Source: Promicromonospora citrea (GTDB taxonomy: Bacteria > Actinomycetota > Actinomycetes > Actinomycetales > Cellulomonadaceae). Taken from it: a DNA stretch of 38,900 nucleotides. Of the stretch, positions 7,660 through 15,442 are shown piece by piece. Numbering within the stretch: the stretch's first letter is position 1; every line of letters begins with the position of its first letter. The position numbers and the translations under genes were made by a program. The notes beneath the pieces are model-generated. The model did not search any database. It was not told the DNA's origin and saw only the letters and a list, made by a program, of their open reading frames with translations. The stretch spans positions 1-38,900 of the forward strand of contig NZ_JABEMG010000031.1 in NCBI RefSeq assembly GCF_013004695.1, read 5' to 3'.

Positions 7660-8534
7660 CCCTTGAGTCCCTGCGTCGCGACGCCGTCCACCAGGTACCG
7701 CTGGAACACCACGAAGAACAGCAGCACCGGCACCAGCGCGAGGACGGCCATGGCCATCTGGGCGCCGTAGTCGGACACCGACGTCTGGTCCACGTAGAGC
7801 CGCAGGGCGATGGGCAGCGGGTAGGTGTCGGGACGCTTGAGGTAGAGCAGCGGCCCGAGGAAGTCGTTCCACGACCAGATGAAGGCGAAGATCGAGCTCG
7901 TGATCACCGCCGGCCGCATGAGGGGCAGCAGCACGCGGCGGAAGATGCCCCAGTGCCCGCAGCCGTCGATGCGCGCGGCCTCGTCGAGCTCGCGGGGCAG
8001 CCCGCGCAGGAACTGCACCATGAGGAACACGAAGAACGCCTCGGTGGCCAGGAACTTCGGGGCCAGCAGGGGCAGGAACGTGTTCACCATGCCCAGCGAG
8101 TTGAACAGGATGTACTGCGGGATGATCACCACGTGGAACGGCAGCAGCATCGTGCCGATCATGATCGCGAAGAACACCCCGCGGCCCGGGAAGCTGATCC
8201 GTGCGAACGCGTAGGCCGAGACGCTCGCGGACAGCACGACGCCGACCACCGAGCCCACCGCGAGGATCAGCGAGTTGAGCACGAACGTCCAGAACGAGAC
8301 GCCGCCGATGCCGCCGAGCGCCGAGACGTAGTTCTCCAGGGTCCAGGTCTCGGGCCACAGGTTCACGTTGCCGACGATGTCGCCGCTCGGCTTGAACGAG
8401 CTCATCACCATCCACACGCCGGGGTACAGGATCACCACGGCGACGGCGATCACCAGCACGTGGAAGCCGACCGACCGGCCGCGCCGGCGTCGGGCCGAGC
8501 GGACGGGGGCTGAGGTCACGGTCGCTGTCGTCAT
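7656..8534 (-). CDS. CUT1 sugar ABC permease (MalG/YesQ type)
   Basis: A 292-residue inner-membrane permease with six predicted helices and the EAA loop EAARIDGCGHWGIFRRVLLP, the CUT1 form that contacts the ATPase. The first periplasmic stretch MSSFKPSGDIVGNVNLWPETW.LENY is typical of MalG-like subunits. With the next two genes it forms an importer resembling B. subtilis YesOPQ, which takes up rhamnogalacturonan oligosaccharides; here the lyase and YesL-like neighbours support that substrate. The ATG at 8534 overlaps the upstream permease stop (ATGA). The operon contains no ATPase gene. Confidence 0.93.
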   Translation of the reverse strand: MTTATVTSAPVRSARRRRGRSVGFHVLVIAVAVVILYPGVWMVMSSFKPSGDIVGNVNLWPETWTLENYVSALGGIGGVSFWTFVLNSLILAVGSVVGVVLSASVSAYAFARISFPGRGVFFAIMIGTMLLPFHVVIIPQYILFNSLGMVNTFLPLLAPKFLATEAFFVFLMVQFLRGLPRELDEAARIDGCGHWGIFRRVLLPLMRPAVITSSIFAFIWSWNDFLGPLLYLKRPDTYPLPIALRLYVDQTSVSDYGAQMAMAVLALVPVLLFFVVFQRYLVDGVATQGLKG

Positions 8535-9511
8535 CGCACGTCTCCCGTGTAGTGGACCCACGCCCGCGAGGTGCGGAACAGGACGGCCGTGATGACGCCC
8601 ACGACGATCACCAGCACCCAGGCCATGGCCGACGCGTACCCCATCCGGAACTCCGTGAAGCCCTTGAGGTAGAGGTAGAAGGTGTAGAAGAGCGTCGAGT
8701 CGGCGGGGCCGCCCGTGCCGCCCGAGATGATGTAGGCCGAGCTGAACACCTGGAACGCGCCGATGGTCTCGAGCAGCAGGTTGAAGAAGAGCACCGGCGA
8801 GAGCATCGGGATCGTGACGGACACGAACCGCCGGACCGGGCCCGCGCCGTCGACGGCGGCCGCCTCGTGCAGCTCGGCCGGGATCTGCTTCAGCCCGGCG
8901 AGGAAGATGACCATGGGCGCGCCGAACTGCCACACCGCGAGCAGGATCATCATCGGCATCGTCATGCCCGGGTCGCCGACCCAGCCGCCCGCGGGGAACC
9001 CGAGGAGCTGCTGGATCCGGTCGGCGACGCCGTCGTCGATGAACATCGCGCGCCACACGATGGCGACGGACACGCTGGCCCCGATGAGCGACGGCGCGTA
9101 GAACATGGACCGGTAGGCCCCCTGCCCGCGGTGCCGCGCGTTGAGCAGGACGGCGACGGCGAGCGCCGCCGCGAGCTTCACCGGCACGCCTACGACGACG
9201 TACACCGCCGTGACCTGCGCGGACTTGAGGAACCGCGGGTCGGAGACGAGGGCGGCGAAGTTGTCGAGGCCGACGAACGTCGGCGCCCGGAACAGGTTGT
9301 AGTCGGTGAACGCGAGGTACAGCGACATGAGCATCGGGCCCGCGGTGAGCAGCCCGAAGCCCAGCAGCCACGGCGTGAGGAACGCGTAGCCGGCCTGGGT
9401 GTCGGCCCGGTTGCGCCGCGGCCGACCGCCCCGCGCGGGGGACGACGTCTCCGTCGCCCCCCGCACGTCGGCAGGCCTCCTGCGCTCTGCGGTCGCCGCG
9501 GACACGGTCAT
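8531..9511 (-). CDS. CUT1 sugar ABC permease (MalF/YesP type)
   Basis: A 326-residue permease whose first about 40 residues are basic and cytoplasmic (ARGGRPRRNRADTQAGYAF). Six helices follow, with the EAA loop EAAAVDGAGPVRRFVSVTIP. The start of the membrane part, FLTPWLLGFG, the block LYLAFTDYNLFRAPTFVGLDNF and the segment RSMFYAPSLIGASVSVAIVW are typical of UgpA/YesP-like subunits. It pairs with the 7656-8534 permease to form the channel for the lipoprotein-delivered oligosaccharide. The ATG at 9511 overlaps the binding-protein stop (ATGA), so I reject a longer start at 9547. Confidence 0.93.
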   Translation of the reverse strand: MTVSAATAERRRPADVRGATETSSPARGGRPRRNRADTQAGYAFLTPWLLGFGLLTAGPMLMSLYLAFTDYNLFRAPTFVGLDNFAALVSDPRFLKSAQVTAVYVVVGVPVKLAAALAVAVLLNARHRGQGAYRSMFYAPSLIGASVSVAIVWRAMFIDDGVADRIQQLLGFPAGGWVGDPGMTMPMMILLAVWQFGAPMVIFLAGLKQIPAELHEAAAVDGAGPVRRFVSVTIPMLSPVLFFNLLLETIGAFQVFSSAYIISGGTGGPADSTLFYTFYLYLKGFTEFRMGYASAMAWVLVIVVGVITAVLFRTSRAWVHYTGDVR

Positions 9512-10842
9512 GCCCCGCCGAGGTTCGCCTCGGCGCTCGCGAACCACTGGTCGGCGAACTCCTCGGCCGTGATGTTGCCGTAGGCCAGCTCCTCGCCCAG
9601 GCGCTTGAACTCGGCCTCGACGACGCCGTAGCCCTCACCGGGCAGCGGGGTCTCGGCCGTGACGCGCTCGGCGACGTGGTCCTCGTAGCCGACGATCTTG
9701 TCGTCGATCGAGCCCTCCTCGACCCCCATGGCGTCGCGCTGCTCCGCCACGGCCGGGACGCCCTTCGAGGTGCCGAAGATCTCGCCGACCTCCGGGTCGT
9801 TGACGAGGAAGTCGATGAGCGCGGCAGCCGCGTCCGGCTCCTCGGTGGTCGACGACGCGGAGAGCAGCATCGACGGCTTCCAGAACTGCGACGAACCCTC
9901 GGCACCGGTCGGCACGGGCAGCAGGTCGACGTTCTCGGTGCCCGCGTTGGCCGAGTAGCCGGCGGTCATGTTGTCCCAGGTCATCTCGGTCGCGGCCTCG
10001 TTGACCTGGAGGCCGGTGAGCGGCTCGACCTGCTTGGTGCGCTCGACGGGGTAGAACACGCCGTCGTCGCGCAGCGGCTGGGTGCGCTCGACCCACGCCA
10101 CGAGGTCCTCCTCGGCGAAGGCGGGCGTGCCGTCGTCGTTGAACGCCGTCTTGCCCTGCTGCAGCAGCCACTGGATGAACAGCCACAGCGTGCCCGTGTA
10201 GTCGGTGCCGCCGTAGACGCGCGGCTCGGCGTCGGCGCCGGCCTCGCTGACCTCGCGGACCCAGGCGTCGTACTCGTCCCAGGTCAGGCCCTCCTCGGGC
10301 GCCTCGACGCCGAGCTCGTCGAGGATGTCGTGGTGCACGATCATGCCGAGCGTGTTCGTGCTGGTCGGGATGCCGTACTGGCCGTCGTTGACCGCTCCGG
10401 AGGCGAGCAGGCCGTCGTCGTACCCCTCGGCGTCGAGGTTGACGCCGAGCTGGTTCGACAGGTCGAGGAGCTGGTTGTTGGACGCGTACTGATGGATGTA
10501 GGCGAGGTCCATCTGGAAGACGTCGGGCAGGGTCTGGCCTGCCGCCTCGGTGCTGCGGGCCGTCCAGTAGTCGTCCCAGGCCTGGAACTGGGTCTGGACG
10601 TCGATGTTCGGGTACTTCTCCTCGAACAGCGCGACGGCCTCCTCGTACCGGCCCGCGCGGTCGTCGTCGCCCCACCAGACGAGGGACAGCTGGATGTCCC
10701 GGTCGGTGGCGACGGGGGCGGCCTCCGCCGAGGCGGTGCTGCCGCCTCCGCACGCCGAGAGCGCGAGGGCCGATGCCGCCGCGAGGGCCGTGACCTGGAC
10801 GGCGGCCGTCCTGGTCCTGGAAGTGGTGCGTGTGCGGACCAC
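9508..10842 (-). CDS. Sugar-binding lipoprotein of a CUT1 importer (YesO-like)
   Basis: A 444-residue extracellular solute-binding protein (family 1). It has a lipoprotein signal ending in LALSACGGGS, so the mature protein is anchored through Cys30. The mature part begins with IQLSLVWWGDDDRAGRYEEAVALFEEKYP, the usual first strand and helix of MalE-like proteins. Context (two permeases, YesL-like protein and PL11 lyase downstream) suggests a rhamnogalacturonan oligosaccharide ligand, as for YesO; this is inference. The GTG start at 10842 has AAGGAGG five bases upstream. The promoter region carries an operator-like palindrome at 10898-10909. First gene of a coupled set with ATGA/GTGA junctions. 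Confidence 0.93.
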   Translation of the reverse strand: MVRTRTTSRTRTAAVQVTALAAASALALSACGGGSTASAEAAPVATDRDIQLSLVWWGDDDRAGRYEEAVALFEEKYPNIDVQTQFQAWDDYWTARSTEAAGQTLPDVFQMDLAYIHQYASNNQLLDLSNQLGVNLDAEGYDDGLLASGAVNDGQYGIPTSTNTLGMIVHHDILDELGVEAPEEGLTWDEYDAWVREVSEAGADAEPRVYGGTDYTGTLWLFIQWLLQQGKTAFNDDGTPAFAEEDLVAWVERTQPLRDDGVFYPVERTKQVEPLTGLQVNEAATEMTWDNMTAGYSANAGTENVDLLPVPTGAEGSSQFWKPSMLLSASSTTEEPDAAAALIDFLVNDPEVGEIFGTSKGVPAVAEQRDAMGVEEGSIDDKIVGYEDHVAERVTAETPLPGEGYGVVEAEFKRLGEELAYGNITAEEFADQWFASAEANLGGA

Positions 10843-10897
10843 GTGAGCCTCCTTGCTCGTGCTGCTGGGCGCGCCGGCTACTCCGTCGGCGGCTGAC

Positions 10898-10909
10898 TGA
10901 ATCGATACA
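10898..10909. promoter_or_regulatory. Operator-like palindrome before the rhamnogalacturonan importer
   Basis: TGAATCGATACA is palindromic except for one pair and lies 56 bp upstream of the binding-protein start. It resembles the sites at 1167-1179 and 3278-3289, so it may be a variant site of the same LacI regulator. Confidence 0.45.
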
Positions 10910-10963
10910 ATACCGCTCCGGGAAGCGTTGTCCAGGCTTTCTGCCCACGAATTTCGGCGGCCG

Positions 10964-12064
10964 TCATTGCGCAGGCGCCGCCTCCTTGACCGCGGGCCAC
11001 GCCGGGCCCGTCCCGCGCATCGAGGCGTGGAAGGGGTCCCCCTCGGCGATCTCCCCCGCGCGGACCACCCGGCCGGTGAACGCCGAGCGGTAGATCGCGG
11101 CGACCAGCTCGAGGGTGCCGCGCGCGTCGGCGAGCGTGACGGGCGGGGCCTCGCCGGCGGCGAGCGCCCGGTACGTGGGCACGAGCTGGGCCAGGTGTCC
11201 CGAGGGCAGCGCGCCCGGGTCCTGCTGCCACAGGTGCGCGACGTCGTCCCGGCCCGGCGCCGGCGTGAACGTCCAGTCGGCGTCGGTGTACCCGTACAGG
11301 TGCGACAGCTCGATGGTGGCGGCCTCGGTGTCGAACCGCAGGTCGGAGGTCTGACGGGGGGACAGCAGCGAGTTGGTCACCGTCGCCATCGCGCCGCTCT
11401 CGAAGCGCACCACGGCCATCGACACGTCCTCCGTGTCGACGGCGCGCGCGAGACGCCCTGCCATCGCCGTCACCTCCGACCACGGGCCGAGAGCCGCGAG
11501 CAGCAGGTCGAACTGGTGGATGCCGTGCCCCATCGTGGGCCCGCCACCCTCGGTGTCCCACCGGCCGCGCCACGGCACCTCGAAGTACTCCGGCGGCCGG
11601 AACCACAGCGTGTCGCACGTCGCGACGAGCGCGCGCCCCAGCGCCCCCTCGTCCAGCAGCCGCCGCAGCTGCCGGATGCCGTGCCCGAACCGGTGCTGCA
11701 CCACCTGCGTGAACGAGGCCGTCGACCGCGCCTCGGCCGCCGCGATCCGGTCGAGCTCGGCGAGCGAGAGCGTCGCGGGCTTCTCGACGACGACGTGCAC
11801 CCCCGCCTCCAGCGCCGCGATCGCGGCCCCGGCGTGTGCGCCGGGCGGCGTGCACACGTGCAGCACGTCGGTCTCGGCGAGCACGGTCTCGAGCGCGGTG
11901 CCGTGCGCCGCGACGCCGTGCTGCCGGGCGAGCTCCTCGGCGCGCGCGGGATCGAGATCGACGACGTGGGTCAGGGTGGCGTCGACCCCGTGGTCCGGCA
12001 GGGCGGCGACCGCCTCGGCGTGGGCCCCGGCGATCGCACCGGCCCCCAGGATCGTGACTCTCAT
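10964..12064 (-). CDS. Gfo/Idh/MocA-family NAD(P)-dependent oxidoreductase
   Basis: A 366-residue cytosolic enzyme. The N-terminal Rossmann fold reads MRVTILGAGAIAGAHAEAV, and the family EKP motif is at residues 94-96 (VVVEKPATLS) with the conserved lysine. The C-terminal domain carries GGGPTMGHGIHQFDLLL (residues about 173-189), whose histidines correspond to the GG...D.G.H.ID catalytic region. Family members oxidise or reduce sugars, inositols, sugar acids or glycosides; the substrate cannot be deduced. ATG 12064 follows GGAG; a longer start at 12148 would run through the operator. It has its own operator-like site, TGAAACGGTTCA, and lies 121 bp before the binding-protein gene, so a rhamnose- or rhamnogalacturonan-related substrate is likely. 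Confidence 0.9.
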   Translation of the reverse strand: MRVTILGAGAIAGAHAEAVAALPDHGVDATLTHVVDLDPARAEELARQHGVAAHGTALETVLAETDVLHVCTPPGAHAGAAIAALEAGVHVVVEKPATLSLAELDRIAAAEARSTASFTQVVQHRFGHGIRQLRRLLDEGALGRALVATCDTLWFRPPEYFEVPWRGRWDTEGGGPTMGHGIHQFDLLLAALGPWSEVTAMAGRLARAVDTEDVSMAVVRFESGAMATVTNSLLSPRQTSDLRFDTEAATIELSHLYGYTDADWTFTPAPGRDDVAHLWQQDPGALPSGHLAQLVPTYRALAAGEAPPVTLADARGTLELVAAIYRSAFTGRVVRAGEIAEGDPFHASMRGTGPAWPAVKEAAPAQ

Positions 12065-12093
12065 TGCTGCTCCGTCCCCGTCGACAGTCGGAA

Positions 12094-12105
12094 TGAACCG
12101 TTTCA
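12094..12105. promoter_or_regulatory. LacI-type operator, second copy of TGAAACGGTTCA
   Basis: TGAACCGTTTCA on the plus strand is the exact reverse complement of 3278-3289 and lies 29 bp upstream of the Gfo/Idh start. Confidence 0.65.
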
Positions 12106-12112
12106 ATACGTG

Positions 12113-12141
12113 CTGGCGAGCGTGCCAGAGCCTCTCGCCAG
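12113..12141 (-). terminator. Candidate terminator after the fructuronate reductase gene
   Basis: CTGGCGAG and CTCGCCAG form an 8-bp stem with a 13-nt loop, 28 bp beyond the stop of the leftward uronate operon and just before the Gfo/Idh promoter region. No U-tract. Confidence 0.45.
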
Positions 12142-12169
12142 TGGTCAACAGCTCCAGCCCGGCGGCTGC

Positions 12170-13663
12170 TCAGCCCAGCACCGACTCCAGCTCGCCCGCC
12201 ACCAGGTCGACGAACGCGTCCGGCGCCCCCTCCGGGAGCAGCCCCGGCAGCGTGAGCAGCGAGCGCAGGTCCTCCTCCGCGCCGGCGAGCCCCGCGACGT
12301 CGCCCAGGCCGTCGCCGCCGCCGGGCACCTCCGCGGCATCGACCAGCGCGGCGAGCTCATCGGCCCGCGGGTCGTCGACGCCCTCGCCCGTGTGGACCCG
12401 GCGTCCGACGAAGGCGGCCCAGGCCGCGAGCCCGAAGGCGACGCCGCGCGGCTCGCGCCCGGCGGCCAGGGCCTCGGCGAGCACGCCGCCCCAGCGGAAC
12501 GGGATCTTCTGCGTGCCGTCCATGGCGACCTGCGTCGTCGTGTGCCCGGTGTGCGGGTTGGCGAAGCGCGCGAGGATCTGCTCGCCGTACGCGTGCAGGT
12601 CCAGGCCGTCGGGCGGGGAGAGGGTCGGCAGCGCGTCCTCGAACAGGTACTGCCGCGCCCGCTCGGCGATCACGGGGTCGGTCACGGCCTCGGCGATCGT
12701 GGCGTGGCCCGCGATCCACCCGGAGTAGGCGACCAGCGAGTGGGTGCCGTTGAGCAGCCGCAGCTTGGCCTGCTCGAAGGGTGCGACGTCCTTGGTCAGC
12801 GTCGCCCCTGCGGCCTCCCACGCGGGGCGCGGCCCGGCGAACCGGTCCTCGATCACCCACTGCGCGAACGGCTCACCGACCACCAGCCCCTCGTCCCGCA
12901 CCCCGAGCAGCGCGCTCACGGCGTCGCGCTGCTCGGGCGTCGTCGCGGGCACGATGCGGTCGACCATCGAGCACGGGAACGTGACCCGCGCGCCGAGGTA
13001 CTCCCGCAGGGCGTCCCCCTCCGCGCCGGGCAGCGCGGCGTCGACCGCGGACCGCACCAGGCCCTCGAGAACCCGACCGTTGTCGACCATGTTGTCGCAG
13101 GTCAGCACGGTCAAAGGTGCGCCGGAGGGCGCCCGCGCGGCGAGCCCGCGCACGAGCAGGCCGATCGCCGACACGGCCGGTGCCGCGCCGGCCCCCGCGA
13201 GCGCCTCGAGGTCCGGGCCGACGACGGAGGTGTCGAGCGACCCGTCCGGCCGCCGCGCGTACCCCTTCTCGGTGATGGTCAGGGTCACGACGTGCGTGGT
13301 CGGCGCGGCGATCGTCTCGAGCACCCGCGCGGTCTCCTCCGCCGGGTAGGCGACGTCGACCACCGACCCGATCAGCTCGACCGACGACTCCCGCTCCCCC
13401 GCGGTGAGCACCGTGTAGACGCCGCCCTGGGGCCGGAGCTGGTCGCGCACGGTCGCGGAGCGCTGGGTCACGCCGAGGATCCCCCACGCCGTGTCGCCCG
13501 TGGCCAGCGCGGCGCGCTCGGTGTAGACGGCCTGGTGCGCCCGGTGGAACGCGCCGATGCCGAGGTGGACGATGCCGACGGCCGTCGGAGCGACGGGCGC
13601 GTCGACGCCCTCGGGGACGCGGTCCCTGTGCAGGCGGTCCTGCGGGTGGTCCTCAGTCGTCAT
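12170..13663 (-). CDS. uxuB: Fructuronate reductase / mannitol dehydrogenase family
   Basis: A 497-residue polyol-specific long-chain dehydrogenase. It has the NAD-binding region VGIVHLGIGAFHRAHQAVY at the N-terminus and the family catalytic motif K-x4-N-x2-H in KLRLLNGTHS (K300, N305, H308). Family members include mannitol 2-dehydrogenase, UxuB and UxaB. Because it follows a uronate-linked importer and is divergent from uronate isomerase, reduction of D-fructuronate to D-mannonate with NADH is the best assignment; mannitol or tagaturonate activity remains possible. ATG 13663 follows GAAGGAGG and the gene overlaps the upstream permease by 11 bp. It is the last gene of the leftward LacI-controlled operon. 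Confidence 0.85.
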   Translation of the reverse strand: MTTEDHPQDRLHRDRVPEGVDAPVAPTAVGIVHLGIGAFHRAHQAVYTERAALATGDTAWGILGVTQRSATVRDQLRPQGGVYTVLTAGERESSVELIGSVVDVAYPAEETARVLETIAAPTTHVVTLTITEKGYARRPDGSLDTSVVGPDLEALAGAGAAPAVSAIGLLVRGLAARAPSGAPLTVLTCDNMVDNGRVLEGLVRSAVDAALPGAEGDALREYLGARVTFPCSMVDRIVPATTPEQRDAVSALLGVRDEGLVVGEPFAQWVIEDRFAGPRPAWEAAGATLTKDVAPFEQAKLRLLNGTHSLVAYSGWIAGHATIAEAVTDPVIAERARQYLFEDALPTLSPPDGLDLHAYGEQILARFANPHTGHTTTQVAMDGTQKIPFRWGGVLAEALAAGREPRGVAFGLAAWAAFVGRRVHTGEGVDDPRADELAALVDAAEVPGGGDGLGDVAGLAGAEEDLRSLLTLPGLLPEGAPDAFVDLVAGELESVLG

Positions 13664-14516
13664 CGCGTGCCTCCTTCACCTGTGCCACGAGCTGCGTCGG
13701 GTTCACGAACCGCAGCGCCACCACGAGCATCGCGAGCATGGTCGCGGTGTAGATCACCGACATGGCCGAGATGAGCTGCCTCGCCTCGCCGCCGCCGGCC
13801 GCCGTCATGCCACGGTAGATCGCCACGACGAGCGTGTCCGACCCGGGGCCGGAGACGAGGAACGTCAGCTCGAAGAGCCCGACGGTCCGGACCAGCACCA
13901 GGATGCCTGCCGCGAGGATGCCCGGCACGAGGAGCGGTGCGAGCACGCGCGTGAACACCTGCCGGGTCCTGGCGCCGCACATGCGCGCGGCGGACTCGAT
14001 GGCCGGGTTGATCTGCTCGATGAACGGCGTCATGGTCAGGATGACGAACGGCACCGACGGCACGAGGTTGACCAGCACGACGGCGGTCAGCGTGCGCCCG
14101 AGCCCGAACGAGTACATGACGGTCGCGAGCGGGATGCCGTAGGTGATGGGCGGCATGAGCACGGGCAGCAGGAACAGCAGCATGACGACGCGCTTGCCGG
14201 GGAACTCCCGCCGCGCCAGCACGTACGCGGCGGGCACGCCCACCAGCACGGAGATGACGACGACGAGCAGTGCCACCCCGACCGTGACGCCGACGACCTC
14301 GCCGAGCGAGAACCGGTCCCAGGCCTCGGCGTAGCGGTCGGTGGTGAACCCCTCGGGCAGCCAGGTGGCGAACCACTGGCGGCCGAACGAGTCGACGACC
14401 ACGGCGACGAGGATGCCGAGCAGGAACACTCCGAACGCGGTCATGCCCGCCCAGACGAGCCAGGTGGAGGGGCGGGCGGCGAGACGCCGCTCGCCCGGTG
14501 CGACAGTGGCGGCCAT
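13653..14516 (-). CDS. ABC permease, PotC/FeT-like (non-CUT1)
   Basis: A 287-residue permease with six predicted helices. Its EAA loop reads ESAARMCGARTRQVFTRVLA, in which the CUT1 'EAA.IDG' pattern is replaced by the 'AAR..GA' form of polyamine/opine/phosphonate and ferric-iron importers. The helices include LVVVISVLVGVPAAYVLARRE, also typical of PotC-like subunits. It starts at 14516 in a TGATG overlap with the upstream permease stop. Its partners are the next three genes. Location before uxuB points to a uronate or other sugar-acid cargo. Confidence 0.88.
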   Translation of the reverse strand: MAATVAPGERRLAARPSTWLVWAGMTAFGVFLLGILVAVVVDSFGRQWFATWLPEGFTTDRYAEAWDRFSLGEVVGVTVGVALLVVVISVLVGVPAAYVLARREFPGKRVVMLLFLLPVLMPPITYGIPLATVMYSFGLGRTLTAVVLVNLVPSVPFVILTMTPFIEQINPAIESAARMCGARTRQVFTRVLAPLLVPGILAAGILVLVRTVGLFELTFLVSGPGSDTLVVAIYRGMTAAGGGEARQLISAMSVIYTATMLAMLVVALRFVNPTQLVAQVKEARDDD

Positions 14517-15442
14517 CAGCCCTTACCTCCCGTGGTCCCGCGGTACAGGAGCGAGCGGAGGCCGAGCACGGCCACCACGACGAGCAGCTCGACCGCCCCC
14601 ATCATGAGCGCGATGGTGGAGGCCATCGCGTAGTCGTTCTGCTCGCCGAACGCCCGGAACGCCATGAGGGACATGACGCGGGTGGAGCCCATGGCGTCAC
14701 CGACGAGGCGCGCCGACGGGAACACGGAGAAGGCGAGCACGAAGGTGAGCACGAACGTCGTGGCGAGGCCGGGCGCGAGCAGCGGCAGCACGATCCGCCG
14801 GAACCGCTGCCACCAGCCGGCGCCGAGCGTCCGCGCGGCCTGCTCGAGCGACGGGTCGATGCCCGACAGGTAGGACGAGATGAGCAGGAACGCGAACGGG
14901 AACCCGGTGATGACCAGCGAGAACATCACGCCGAGGTAGTTGTTCACGAGCTGCAGCGGCTCGTCGATCAGCCCGGCCTGGAGCAGCGCCCGGTTGAGCC
15001 AGCCCTGGCGCCCGGCGAAGATCAGCAGGCCCTGGGCGGTGAGCACGGTGCCGAGCGTGATCGGCAGCACGAGCAGCGAGGTGAGCAGGCGCTTGCCCCG
15101 GAACCGGTGCCGCAGCACCATCGCGACCGGGATCGACGCGAGCACGTTGAACAGCGCGGCAGGCAGCGCGAGCCGCATCGTGATCCCGATGGAGTCGAAC
15201 ACGAACGGGTCGCGGAAGAACGCCACGTAGTTGGCGAACACGCCGCCGCCCCACTGCTCCTGCATCGCCGCCGTCGGCTGGACGGTGAGCCCGATGCCGT
15301 AGGAGAACGGGTAGACGAACAGCGCGACCGCCACCACGAGCCCTGGCACCAGGAGGAGCAGGGTCGGGTCGATGCCCCGCTCGGCCAGGCGGTGCCGCAG
15401 GCTCGCGGTGGACCGCTGCGCGCCACCCGTGCGGCTGGTCAC
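14516..15442 (-). CDS. ABC permease, PotB/FeT-like (non-CUT1)
   Basis: A 308-residue permease with an N-terminal cytoplasmic segment, first helix LLLLVPGLVVAVALFVYPF, a periplasmic stretch NYVAFFRDPFVFDSIGITMR and EAA loop EQAARTLGAGWWQRFRRIVL. The 'AARTLGA' form is that of PotB-like permeases, not CUT1. GTG at 15442 overlaps the ATPase stop (GTGA), indicating coupling. It forms the heterodimeric channel with the 13653-14516 protein. Confidence 0.88.
   Translation of the reverse strand: MTSRTGGAQRSTASLRHRLAERGIDPTLLLLVPGLVVAVALFVYPFSYGIGLTVQPTAAMQEQWGGGVFANYVAFFRDPFVFDSIGITMRLALPAALFNVLASIPVAMVLRHRFRGKRLLTSLLVLPITLGTVLTAQGLLIFAGRQGWLNRALLQAGLIDEPLQLVNNYLGVMFSLVITGFPFAFLLISSYLSGIDPSLEQAARTLGAGWWQRFRRIVLPLLAPGLATTFVLTFVLAFSVFPSARLVGDAMGSTRVMSLMAFRAFGEQNDYAMASTIALMMGAVELLVVVAVLGLRSLLYRGTTGGKG

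Noticed and set aside
10928-13774. 948-codon open frame opposite the oxidoreductase and uxuB genes
   Set aside because: Spans two unrelated genes and an intergenic region on the other strand; Arg/Gly/Val-rich shadow without domains.
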